From: CAVVJA01 sp963801715 | Lineage (GTDB): Bacteria > Actinomycetota > Actinomycetes > Mycobacteriales > Jatrophihabitantaceae | Length of the DNA: 64,000 nucleotides | Reading direction: 5' to 3' | Assembly: GCA_963801715.1 (NCBI GenBank) | Contig: CAWDGB010000010.1 | Span: forward strand, 124,001-188,000 | In this document: positions 37,147 through 44,655 of the stretch, piece after piece | Layout of the letters: the number at the start of each line of letters is the position of its first letter | Position numbering within the stretch: position 1 is the first letter of the stretch | Made by a program: the position numbers and the translations under genes | Notes under the pieces: model-generated | Told to the model about the DNA's origin: nothing | Database searches by the model: none | The model's input: only the letters and a program-made list of their open reading frames with translations

Positions 37147-37354
37147 TAGGGCGTCTCCCGCAATCCCACGCTCTGCTGCGCGACGCTCGGATCGGCGCCT
37201 GGCTGCGTCATCGCCGCCCCACGAAATCGCTGCGCGATTTCGCGGGGACCCCGGCCGTCCTCGGCAGTGGCTCCGCCACAGCTCTCGTCCTCCGCCTTGC
37301 CAGCCGCCGCCCGACCGCCGCTCGCGACGAGCAGGGATTGCGGGACATGCCCTA
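37147..37354. mobile_element. MITE-like element with terminal inverted repeats and target duplication
   Basis: The 208-bp stretch begins with TAGGGC and ends with GCCCTA. The ends pair over 21 bp with three mismatches, including TCCCGCAATCCC and GGGATTGCGGGA as perfect inner parts. The direct repeat GCAT flanks both ends (37143-37146 and 37355-37358), as expected for a 4-bp target-site duplication. Inside are hairpins such as CGAAATCGC-TGC-GCGATTTCG (37222-37242). No transposase is encoded; the frame spanning it has no protein character. The first TIR bases supply the TAG stop of the leftward SnoaL gene. Confidence 0.7.
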
Positions 37355-37774
37355 GCATCTGGCCAGCGCTGCCTCGATCGAGCGGGCGCGGGATCCACCG
37401 TCGTGGTAGTCGACCTCCCGCGCGACCAGGTCGCCGTCGAACACGAGATAACTCATCCCACTGGCCTGCCAGCGCAGGCCTACCGCCACAGTGCCGAACG
37501 ACTCGTCCCGCACCGTCGCCGACATCACCCAGGTAAGGGCAACTCCGTCCTCGCGCTTCCAGAAATCCCCGGTCGGCACGAGGGTCAGATCCGGATAGCG
37601 GTCCAGGCCGCGCTGAAAGTAGTCGCGAATCGCCGGCCAGCCGTGGTAGACGCCTCCGATGACGTCGTCCAGAACGGCATCCGTACGCAGGTGCGGTCGT
37701 GGGGCATCTGGGTCGCCGCTGGACCACGCGCTGAATAACGCGTACGCCCGGGCGATGTGATCCGCGCCTGCCAC
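37352..37774 (-). CDS. SnoaL-like protein, 3' end set by a MITE-like insertion
   Basis: A 140-residue protein. GTG at 37774 has GGGGGA 8-9 nt upstream; TTG at 37810 is a less likely start. Pattern: AYALFSAWSSGD, TDAVLDDVIGGVYHGWPAIRDYFQRGLDRYPDLTLVP, WVMSATVRDESFGTVAVGLRW, and LVAREVDYHDGG. This is the NTF2-like fold. The last codons read AGA TGC TAG, where TAG is the first three bases of the element at 37147-37354, so the insertion fixed the C-terminus. How many residues were lost is unknown. Confidence 0.75.
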   Translation of the reverse strand: MAGADHIARAYALFSAWSSGDPDAPRPHLRTDAVLDDVIGGVYHGWPAIRDYFQRGLDRYPDLTLVPTGDFWKREDGVALTWVMSATVRDESFGTVAVGLRWQASGMSYLVFDGDLVAREVDYHDGGSRARSIEAALARC

Positions 37775-37872
37775 GGCCGATGTCCCCCATCCCTTGAGCG
37801 ACCGTCGCAATCCATGCCCTTGCGGCTGCGTTCCGGCGCGGACATGATGGCGACACTTGAAACTATAGGACG

Positions 37873-37881
37873 TACGCAGTA
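37873..37881 (+). promoter_or_regulatory. Half-site ACGCAGTAA before the epimerase gene
   Basis: The 9-mer ACGCAGTAA lies 15 bp before the GTG start at 37897. The same sequence forms the right half of the palindrome at 14087-14100 with two more bases, and a similar TACGCAGAA is the right arm of the repeat at 53868-53885. It may be a shared regulatory half-site; a chance match is possible. Confidence 0.2.
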
Positions 37882-37896
37882 AGAGGGGGCGGCACC

Positions 37897-38907
37897 GTGC
37901 GTTGCTTGGTCCTGGGCGGCTCGAGTTTCGTCGGAGGACGCCTCGTCGAACGCCTCCTGGCCGAGGGCCACGAAACCGCGGTCCTCAACCGCGGCCGAAC
38001 CGGCTCTCCCCGGCCCAGGGTGACCCAGCTGACTGCCGACCGACGCGACCCGGCGACGATTCGTGCGGCGTTGTCGCACGAATATTGGGACGCCGTCTTC
38101 GACGTATCTGGGTACATCATGGCCACGGACGCCGAGAATTTCCTGGCTTTGTTGGACGTGCTGGACGGTCGAGCCGGGCGGTACCTCTTCGTCTCGTCCG
38201 TGATGGCTTATGCACCATCTGGTTACTTTCCGTGGCAGGAGACGGCGCCGGTAACGCCTGACCCACCGACAACCTACGGAGGTTTCAAGGCCTTCGCAGA
38301 GCAGGTGATACTCGAGCGGTTCGCGGCGAGCGGGTTCGCGGCGACAGTTGCTCGACCTGCGGCGATCTACGGGCCGGAGAACAACATCTACGACATGGAA
38401 TCGGCAATGTTCCTTCGGCTTCGCCGGAGACTGCCGATCCTCTTGCCGCATCAGGGGCTCGTCGTGAACTCCTTCGGTCACGTGGACGATTTGGCGGCGG
38501 CGTTGCTGGTGATGGCCACTCATCCCAATGCGCCCGGCGAGATCTTCAACGTCAGCGGTGTGGGCGTGACCGCGGGGCAGTACGTGCAGACGCTGGCCGA
38601 CATTGTCGGGGCCGCGCCGGACATTCGCATGGTTCCCGATGAGGTCGGCGAGAAGCTGGACCGGCCTGCGTTCTGCCGGCTGTTCAAAACCCGCCACCAC
38701 AGCCTGCTCGACACGACCAAGTCCCGATCGCTGCTTGGGCTGCCGGCCGAGCGCCCGTTCCGCCAGGGACACGAGCAGACGTATGAGTGGTTCCTGAGCT
38801 CGCCATTGGCCGAGGCGCAGGTGAACCTCGACGATCCGCTTTGGGGCAAGGGATTCGACCTGGCTTACGAAGCCGAGGTCGCGCAGCGCCTGGATGCCAG
38901 CCGATGA
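37897..38907 (+). CDS. NAD-dependent epimerase/dehydratase (extended SDR)
   Basis: A 336-residue protein starting at GTG. The cofactor loop is LVLGGSSFVGGRL, the catalytic region is VSSVMAYAP and TYGGFKAFAEQ with Y-x3-K, and the C-terminal part carries SFGHVDDLAAAL and GEIFNVSG. These are the extended-SDR blocks. Substrates in the family are sugar nucleotides, 3-beta-hydroxysteroids and similar alicyclic alcohols; the neighbourhood does not choose among them. Its stop overlaps the DUF6285-kinase fusion (ATGA). Confidence 0.87.
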   Translation: MRCLVLGGSSFVGGRLVERLLAEGHETAVLNRGRTGSPRPRVTQLTADRRDPATIRAALSHEYWDAVFDVSGYIMATDAENFLALLDVLDGRAGRYLFVSSVMAYAPSGYFPWQETAPVTPDPPTTYGGFKAFAEQVILERFAASGFAATVARPAAIYGPENNIYDMESAMFLRLRRRLPILLPHQGLVVNSFGHVDDLAAALLVMATHPNAPGEIFNVSGVGVTAGQYVQTLADIVGAAPDIRMVPDEVGEKLDRPAFCRLFKTRHHSLLDTTKSRSLLGLPAERPFRQGHEQTYEWFLSSPLAEAQVNLDDPLWGKGFDLAYEAEVAQRLDASR

Positions 38908-40256
38908 GCTCGCAGCCGAGCCGAGTAGATCGGCCGACCGACGACGCATTGTGGCGATGCGTCGCCGACACCCTGCAGACCGTCGTCCTGCCCGCGCTGC
39001 GGCCCGGCTTCGAACGCGACTCCGCGCGCCAACTCACCGGAGTGGCGCGCTACGCCCTGTCACGATCGCCCGACCGCAGCGCCGAGCGGGCCAGGGAGCT
39101 GGCCGGCCTCCTTGGCCTTCCCGTGGAAACCGAGTCGCCTCGAGTGCTCGGGGAGGCGTCGCGGGCGCTTGTGTCTGGCGACACGCCCGCCGTGCGCGCG
39201 CGGCTGCTCCGCTATTTGACCGAAGACGTCGAGGAGGCTGCGCCCCTTCTCGAGACATTCTCCGGCCACGATCCGGCCGCCGGCGAACCCGACGTCGTGG
39301 CGGCGCCGGAGGCCGCTGACCTGGGTAAGTGGCTTGCTCGCGCCCTCGGTCGTGAGATCGAGGAAATCGACGTCGCCGTCATGGTGGGAGGTCACTCCCG
39401 ACGCATGCTCAGCGTCTCGGTCACCACAGATGGGGTCCGTCAGGATCTGGTCGTACGGATCGAACAGGGCGGCATGTTCGGGACTGAGGGCGAACCCGAG
39501 GCACGACTCATGCGTGCGTTGGCCGAGAATGGGTTCCCGGCCCCACCGGTGCGATGGATCGAAGCTGATCAGTCCGTGCTCGGGCAGCCGTTCTTCGTCA
39601 TGGACCGAGTGCCTGGATCGCCGGCCGTCGACGACATGATGCTCGATGCGTACGTCCGTAAGCTGCACGAACTCCACGAGCTGGATCCCGGCGTTGCGGC
39701 TGACGGCTTAGGGCCGGTCCCGGCCGCACCGCCGGACGGCGTGTCGGACGTGATTGACCACTGGCGTGACGTCTACCGACACAGCGCGGTGGCGCCCATA
39801 CCGCTTCTGGAAGAGGCGGCCCACTGGTTGCATCGCAATCTGCGCCCGACCGGTCCGATATGCATCGTCCACGGCGACCCCGGTCCCGGCAATTTTCTGC
39901 ACGACGGCACCAGAATCACCGCGTTTACGGACTGGGAGTTCGCGCACTACGGCGATGCTGCCGAGGACTGGACCTACTTCGGCGCGATTCGAGCGCGCAA
40001 GATTGCGGATGCGCACGGTTGGCGCGCCAAGTTCGCTGCGCAGGTCGGGGTCGTCTATGACGACGCGACGTGGGGGTGTTGGGAGGCGTTCAACCTGTTC
40101 AAGGGTGCCTGCGCGAACCTGTCCGCGCTGCGCCTGTTCCGGGACGGTGTGAGCACCGCCCCTAACCTCCTCGCCATCGGCACGGCGGTACATCTTCGAT
40201 TCCTGAAGCAGCTCGTCGAGCGAATTGACGAACTCGCGGCGCGATTCGGAATGTAG
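38904..40256 (+). CDS. Fusion of DUF6285-like domain and APH-family kinase
   Basis: A 450-residue protein. Residues 1-130 form a helical domain (LWRCVADTLQTVVLPAL, then SRSPDRSAERARELAGLLG) like the separate protein at 3256. Residues 140-450 are an APH-type kinase: GGHSRRMLSVSV at the N-lobe, EARLMRALAENGFPAPPV, the catalytic loop HGDPGPGN and the metal motif TDWEFAHYGDAAED. It phosphorylates an unknown small molecule. The fusion supports a physical link between the two proteins encoded separately at 3256-4735. Confidence 0.85.
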   Translation: MSSQPSRVDRPTDDALWRCVADTLQTVVLPALRPGFERDSARQLTGVARYALSRSPDRSAERARELAGLLGLPVETESPRVLGEASRALVSGDTPAVRARLLRYLTEDVEEAAPLLETFSGHDPAAGEPDVVAAPEAADLGKWLARALGREIEEIDVAVMVGGHSRRMLSVSVTTDGVRQDLVVRIEQGGMFGTEGEPEARLMRALAENGFPAPPVRWIEADQSVLGQPFFVMDRVPGSPAVDDMMLDAYVRKLHELHELDPGVAADGLGPVPAAPPDGVSDVIDHWRDVYRHSAVAPIPLLEEAAHWLHRNLRPTGPICIVHGDPGPGNFLHDGTRITAFTDWEFAHYGDAAEDWTYFGAIRARKIADAHGWRAKFAAQVGVVYDDATWGCWEAFNLFKGACANLSALRLFRDGVSTAPNLLAIGTAVHLRFLKQLVERIDELAARFGM

Positions 40257-40260
40257 CGCC

Positions 40261-40698
40261 GTGACGGCACTCGCTGCGCTGCGAGACAAGCAAGCAATTG
40301 CTGAGGTCTGCTACCGCTACGCCTTGGCGCTCGATGCGCGTGACTGGGCGGCCCTGCGGATGTGCTTCACCGCAGATGCAACGGCTTACTACCGGGACCA
40401 GAACCCAACTCACGGATATCCGGCGATAGAGGCGAGGCTCCGCAGCGCGCTCGCACCTCTGTCGTCGACCCAGCACCTGATCGGCAATGTTCTCGTCACG
40501 CTCGCCGGCGACCACGCGGATTCGGTGTGCTACCTGCAGGCTCAACATGTAAGGCCAGGCACCGATGGTGGTGACACATTCGTCATCGCCGGCCGGTATC
40601 TCGATCGTTTCGTCCGGGCCCCGGCCGGCTGGCGGATCGCGCAACGTCGGCTGGAAACAATCTGGACGGACGGCAATCCGGCAGTGACCGCACGGTAG
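40261..40698 (+). CDS. SnoaL-like protein (NTF2 fold)
   Basis: A 145-residue protein starting at GTG 4 bp after the kinase stop. It reads LRDKQAIAEVCYRYALALD, MCFTADATAYYRDQNP, QHLIGNVLVTLAGDHADSVCYLQAQH, and FVIAGRYLDRFVR. It is paralogous to the frameshifted protein at 15670 and has the same restored length. The TTG at 40225 inside the kinase gene is rejected. Likely a cyclase, isomerase or dehydratase of the same pathway. Confidence 0.86.
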   Translation: MTALAALRDKQAIAEVCYRYALALDARDWAALRMCFTADATAYYRDQNPTHGYPAIEARLRSALAPLSSTQHLIGNVLVTLAGDHADSVCYLQAQHVRPGTDGGDTFVIAGRYLDRFVRAPAGWRIAQRRLETIWTDGNPAVTAR

Positions 40699-40701
40699 TC
40701 G

Positions 40702-41253
40702 CTACGCCACCGATCCAGGCAGCGGCTGCCGGCCGAGAAGCCCGGCCAAGCGGTCGATCGTCGCCGCGTCAGCATCGACCGGGACCGCGGGTGCGAACGC
40801 GCGACCGCGATCACGGAGAAACGCCGCATCGGAGCATGTTTCCAGCACGAAGGCGGCGAGCTCCTCGTCGACGACGAGGTCGTAGCCGATTGCCTGGGCG
40901 AGATCCCAGGTATGCATCACCGTGTCCGTCAGGTTTATGTCCACCCAATAGGTCCCGGGAAGTCGACCTGGCGTCTCCAAGGCGCCTGGCTTCCGCCAGG
41001 CCACGAGGTTCGCGGCAACCGCGGAGCGGAGCGCCTGTGGTGGGTTGTCGGTGAATGCCGCTCCAGCCCAGTCCGCCTTGCCGCCGGCCAGCACCACCGG
41101 AAACTGATCGATCACCCGGATCAGGTGATTCAGCAACGTCCGGACATCCCACGCGGTGCACGGGGTCGGCCGGGCGTAGGTGTCCGGCGTCGCCGCCGAG
41201 ACGACTGGCGTGGCGATTGCGTACGCGCGTTCCAATGCAGTCAGCTTGTTCAT
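40702..41253 (-). CDS. TIGR03086-family metal-binding protein (DinB/mycothiol-type)
   Basis: A 183-residue protein with TPCTAWDVRTLLNHLI near the N-terminus and HTWDLAQAIGYD in the middle. The His residues of the NHL and HTWD motifs are the expected metal ligands of the mycothiol-dependent maleylpyruvate isomerase/DinB fold. Relatives in Actinomycetota often catalyse mycothiol-linked isomerisation or detoxification; most are uncharacterised. It converges on the SnoaL gene with only 3 bp between them. Confidence 0.84.
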   Translation of the reverse strand: MNKLTALERAYAIATPVVSAATPDTYARPTPCTAWDVRTLLNHLIRVIDQFPVVLAGGKADWAGAAFTDNPPQALRSAVAANLVAWRKPGALETPGRLPGTYWVDINLTDTVMHTWDLAQAIGYDLVVDEELAAFVLETCSDAAFLRDRGRAFAPAVPVDADAATIDRLAGLLGRQPLPGSVA

Positions 41254-41344
41254 GCCGGCGTGTCCTCGACGTCGATCCGTCTGCGGCTGAGCCTACAGTT
41301 ACCGCATTCAGCCTCTATTTCACCGTGACGAGAGCGGAGGGCAT

Positions 41345-41706
41345 ATGAGCGACCGACTCGATGGTCAGGTCACGCTAGGCACGCTCAACAGCGTGTTCTT
41401 CGTGATCAAGCACGGCCATCGCCCCGGGGCGCCACGGTGAGCAGCATGACCGCGTACGTCGCGACCGGAGATGCGGGTGCGCTCCACCAAGCCGAGCGCC
41501 TGATCGCACGGACCGTCCCAGTCGGGCGCCCGAGGACTCCGAACGACATCGCCAACGCCGCTCTGTTCCTGGCCGGCGGCGAGGCCAGTTGGGTCGACCG
41601 CGCGGTACTCCTGGTCGACGCCGGCGGGGAGGTCATCGGCGACCGCGACGGGCGGTTCGTCGAGATGGACACCCGGCTTGTATCGGAAGCTGGGCAGACG
41701 TCATGA
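41345..41706 (+). pseudogene. Remnant of a short-chain dehydrogenase with internal deletions
   Basis: A good start (GGAGGG, ATG 41345) opens MSDRLDGQVT, an SDR N-terminus, but jumps at once to TLNSVFFVIKHG, which matches the central helix, missing the Rossmann loop. A second jump leads to AIAPGATVSSMTAY, and a one-base extension of GGGG shifts the frame before the C-terminal part VPVGRPRTPNDIANAALFLAGGEASW. The catalytic Ser-Tyr-Lys block is absent. It is a decayed gene, about 40% of normal length, beside the intact SDR at 41743. Confidence 0.75.
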
Positions 41707-41742
41707 CGGCCGATCAGCGCCGGCGCCTGGTGGGGTGCTGAC

Positions 41743-42540
41743 ATGCAGCTGTCAGGACGAATCGCCCTGGTTACAGGCGCGAACCGCGGCGTCGGCGCAG
41801 CTCTCGTAGACGCGTTGATGGAGCGAGGAGCCAGCAAGGTGTACGCCGGCGCGCGTGACCTGACGTCGCTCGACGTCGCGGTATCCCGGCACGGTCCCCG
41901 GCTCGTGCCGATCCAGCTCGACGTGACGAAGCGATCCGATATCGACGCGGCAGCCGACGCGTGTTCGGACCTCGAGGTGCTCGTCAGCAATGCTGGCCTG
42001 GCACCGGCCGGACCCGTTCTGGAGACGAGCGACGCGCTGATGCGAGAGGTGTTCGACGTGAACGTCTTCGCGCCGATGGCGCTCGTCGGCGCATTTGCCC
42101 CGGCGTTGACGCGTAACCGGGGCGGCCTGCTTTTCATCAACTCAGTAACCGGGCTCGTCGTCTCGCGCAGCTCGCCGGTGTACGGAGCGAGCAAGGCTGC
42201 CGCACGGATGCTCGCGCTCGGGCTACGAGAGCAGCTGCGCGGGTCGGGAGTGGTGGTCACGACCTCACATCCCGGATTCATCGACACCGACATGGCTGCA
42301 GACGTGCCTTACCCAAAGGCGTCACCCCGGTCCGTGGCGGATGCGTCACTCGACGGATTGGCGTCGGAGCAGACCGTCGTCTTTCCGGACCCGCTTGCCA
42401 CGCTTGTCGAGGACGCGCTGGTAACGCGAATGCCCGAGGTCCTGGTCGAGCCACAACGGGTCATGACCGAACTGACCGGGCACCTGTCGGCGCGCAGTGA
42501 TAAGCCTAGTTCTTCCGGTGCGGGGCCAGTCGTGCGTTAG
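41743..42540 (+). CDS. Short-chain dehydrogenase/reductase (SDR)
   Basis: A 265-residue SDR with VTGANRGVGAA, VSNAGL, INSVTGLVVSRS with the Ser, and YGASK as Y-x3-K. The C-terminal third is longer and different from the standard VDGG ending, as in SDRs of the SDR-c type with retinol-dehydrogenase-like tails. It follows the SDR remnant by 36 bp and converges on the VOC gene with a 4-bp overlap of stops. NAD(P)-dependent alcohol/ketone conversion is expected. Confidence 0.87.
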   Translation: MQLSGRIALVTGANRGVGAALVDALMERGASKVYAGARDLTSLDVAVSRHGPRLVPIQLDVTKRSDIDAAADACSDLEVLVSNAGLAPAGPVLETSDALMREVFDVNVFAPMALVGAFAPALTRNRGGLLFINSVTGLVVSRSSPVYGASKAAARMLALGLREQLRGSGVVVTTSHPGFIDTDMAADVPYPKASPRSVADASLDGLASEQTVVFPDPLATLVEDALVTRMPEVLVEPQRVMTELTGHLSARSDKPSSSGAGPVVR

Positions 42541-43124
42541 GCGGACGAGGTCGTGGACCGGGCCCGGACTGGATCAGTGACACCGTCCCACTCTTCGTGG
42601 GAACTGCGGAACAGTTCGAACAGGTCGTAGATCGTCTGGTTGGCACCGTGCAGCTCGACGAAGCAGCCGATCGCATCGCGGCAGTCGAGGTAGGCGACGT
42701 CGACGTACGACCACAACGTCGAGGCAACCTCGAATCCGGCGTCCTGGAACCGCTTGACCTCTCCGGCGTGCTCGGCTTCAGGAACGAGGACGGCGATGTG
42801 GTGGAATCCTTCCTCACCCGGGCCATACGTATCGCGGTAGATCGAAGGAGTGCTGCTGTCCTGCTGAATCAACTGCACGTGGGTAGGTCCGGTGCCGCCA
42901 AAGGCGTAGTGCAGCGGCTCGTTCCACGGCTGGCCGCGGTAGGTGTGTCGCCGGCCGTAGTGATTGCGGCTAAGCCAGAACGGACCGGCACCTGTCGTAT
43001 CGGTCCATTCACGCATCGCGGTGTCGATGTCGTTGACGAGATAGGCGTGCTGCAGAATCGGGTACCGAATGAGCGGCACGCGGGTTCGCCTCGTTGGATC
43101 GAATTGTTGGCCGGCTGCATTCAC
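42537..43124 (-). CDS. VOC/glyoxalase-family protein
   Basis: A 195-residue protein with two paired beta-alpha-beta units: QHAYLVNDIDTAMREWTDTTGAGPF at the start, a central HVQLIQQ, then GFHHIAVLVPEAEHAGEVKRF and CFVELH. The His and Glu of these segments are the usual metal ligands of the VOC superfamily, which includes isomerases, epimerases and ring-cleavage dioxygenases. It is coupled by ATGA to the upstream enoyl-CoA hydratase gene, which suggests action on a CoA-linked intermediate such as an epimerisation. Confidence 0.84.
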   Translation of the reverse strand: MNAAGQQFDPTRRTRVPLIRYPILQHAYLVNDIDTAMREWTDTTGAGPFWLSRNHYGRRHTYRGQPWNEPLHYAFGGTGPTHVQLIQQDSSTPSIYRDTYGPGEEGFHHIAVLVPEAEHAGEVKRFQDAGFEVASTLWSYVDVAYLDCRDAIGCFVELHGANQTIYDLFELFRSSHEEWDGVTDPVRARSTTSSA

Positions 43125-43909
43125 AAAGCGACGACCTCGTCGGGCGGAGTCTCGCGATAGCGCGCGATCGCCTCCTCTTGCAGCTCTAACGCGGTCGGGT
43201 CGGCAAGCAGGGGCGCGACCCGCGAAGCCTCCAAGGCCAGTCCGTCCTCGAGCGGTAACGCGAGTCCGTCGAGGATCGCCCGCTTGGCCGCAACCAGCGC
43301 CGCGGGTGGCCGCGCCGCGATGGGCGCGAGCCAGCGCAGCACGCCGTCAAGGAACGGCTCATCGGGCACGAAGCGTTCTGCGATGCCCAGTCGCATCGCC
43401 TCCTCGGCGCCGATCGCGCGGCCGGAGAGTATTAGCTCCGCAGCCCGACCGGGACCGATGAGTTTCGGCAAGCGCTGGGTGCCGCCGCCGCCCGGTATCA
43501 GACCGATCGCGACCTCGACGAAGGTGAGGCGGGCTCGGGGACCGACCATCCGCAGCGTGCAGGCGAGCGTCATCTCCAGCCCACCACCGCCCGCTTGTCC
43601 GTTAATCGCCGCCACCACGATCTGCGGCATGCTGCCGAACCGGGCCAGCGTTCGCGGCCAGCTCAGTGCGTCACCGTCGAACTCCTCACCGCGGCCAAGC
43701 TTGAGCAAATCCTCGAGGTCACCATGAGCGACGAACCAACCAGCCACGTCGCTCGCCAGCACCAGGACCGTGATCGCCTCGTCTTGCCCGACCTCCTCGA
43801 CCAGCCCCTCGAGCTCGGTCATGTCGGCGAAGGTCATGAAGTTACGCGGGGGTGCGGAGAACGTCGCCACGGCGATCCGGTCGCGTCGTTCCAAGCGCCA
43901 ATGCCCCAT
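43121..43909 (-). CDS. Enoyl-CoA hydratase/isomerase family protein
   Basis: A 262-residue crotonase. ATG at 43909 has GAGAGG 5 nt upstream; ATG codons at 43948 and 43921 are less supported. The oxyanion segments are AINGQAGGGGLEMTLACT and GLIPGGGGTQRLPKLIG. Acidic residues follow at EVAIGLIP, consistent with hydratase or isomerase chemistry. It acts on a 2-enoyl-CoA in beta-oxidation-like side-chain or ring degradation. It leads the unit with the VOC protein. Confidence 0.9.
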   Translation of the reverse strand: MGHWRLERRDRIAVATFSAPPRNFMTFADMTELEGLVEEVGQDEAITVLVLASDVAGWFVAHGDLEDLLKLGRGEEFDGDALSWPRTLARFGSMPQIVVAAINGQAGGGGLEMTLACTLRMVGPRARLTFVEVAIGLIPGGGGTQRLPKLIGPGRAAELILSGRAIGAEEAMRLGIAERFVPDEPFLDGVLRWLAPIAARPPAALVAAKRAILDGLALPLEDGLALEASRVAPLLADPTALELQEEAIARYRETPPDEVVAL

Positions 43910-43959
43910 GAGGCCTCTCATCGATCGCCGGGGATGCACTGCCCGCATGATTTTTGCAG

Positions 43960-43987
43960 GCGGTGTCTAGTTATGTCGACACACCGC
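43960..43987. promoter_or_regulatory. Inverted repeat between enoyl-CoA hydratase and VOC genes
   Basis: GCGGTGT and ACACCGC form perfect 7-bp arms around a 14-nt spacer, 50 bp upstream of the leftward enoyl-CoA hydratase start. The position suits a repressor site. Palindrome copy 4 lies 24 bp further on. Confidence 0.35.
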
Positions 43988-44010
43988 GATACCCGTCGCC
44001 ACAATCGCGA

Positions 44011-44055
44011 TGATCTTGGACTTATCGATACTGGAGAGCATTAAGTCCAAGATCA
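44011..44055. repeat. Dispersed palindromic element, copy 4
   Basis: Perfect 14-bp arms TGATCTTGGACTTA and TAAGTCCAAGATCA around a 17-nt loop. This copy lies between divergent genes (starts at 43909 leftward and 44137 rightward), where a terminator is not expected. Confidence 0.88.
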
Positions 44056-44136
44056 CGACTGCGGAGGGGCGTGCGCAGGCTCGGTCTCCCGAGACGGTCT
44101 AGCGACCGGGCCAGCCGTCGGCCAAGATGGCTGGTC

Positions 44137-44625
44137 GTGACCTTTCTCTTCGGTGCCCCTGGCAAGGGACTGGACCTCTATCACATCGGGTTGACGGTTC
44201 CTGATCTTCGCGCGGCGATGGAGCAGTACTCGGACGCGTTCGGGTTCGGATGGGCGACGGTGCGGGAATCGACCCACGCCGTCGTTGTGGATGGCGAGCA
44301 GCGCCAGGCGCAGATCGCCGTGACCTACTCATTGCAGGGGCCACCGTATCTGGAGCTGATCGAGGAGCGACGCGGGGCGGTCTGGGGAGCTGACGGTCTC
44401 GGTTTGACTCACGTCGGGTTCTGGGCGGAGGACGTCAGCGCCGCAATGCGAGCGCTCGATGCGTCGGGCGTCACGGTCCGGGTTAGCGCCGACACGGCCG
44501 ACGGCCGCCCACTGCGGTACAGCTACCACCGGTTCGGTGGGGGACTGTGGGTTGAGCTGGTCCATCCGTCGTTCGAAGCTGACTTGACCGGTTGGATCGC
44601 CAAAACCCTGGACGAAGCCGACTAA
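44137..44625 (+). CDS. VOC/glyoxalase-family protein
   Basis: A 162-residue protein; GTG at 44137 is chosen because the domain begins at once (LYHIGLTVPDLRAAMEQYSDAFGFGW). The earlier in-frame codon at 44071 adds an Arg-rich stretch overlapping non-coding sequence. Further blocks are PYLELIEE and LTHVGFWAEDVSAAMRALDASGV, then LWVELVHP. His and Glu in these positions bind the metal in the VOC fold. It may epimerise or rearrange a CoA or ring intermediate. It is 30 bp upstream of the serine hydrolase gene. Confidence 0.82.
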   Translation: MTFLFGAPGKGLDLYHIGLTVPDLRAAMEQYSDAFGFGWATVRESTHAVVVDGEQRQAQIAVTYSLQGPPYLELIEERRGAVWGADGLGLTHVGFWAEDVSAAMRALDASGVTVRVSADTADGRPLRYSYHRFGGGLWVELVHPSFEADLTGWIAKTLDEAD

Positions 44626-44655
44626 CGCCCCGGGCTCGGCACGTCGACGAGTGCG

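Noticed and set aside
37059..37355. A 98-codon frame covering the MITE-like element
   Set aside because: It starts within the TetR gene and depends on the repetitive, palindromic stretch; no protein pattern is visible.
37585..38949. A 454-codon open frame on the - strand
   Set aside because: It is opposite the epimerase gene with its cofactor and Y-x3-K motifs, so it is a shadow.
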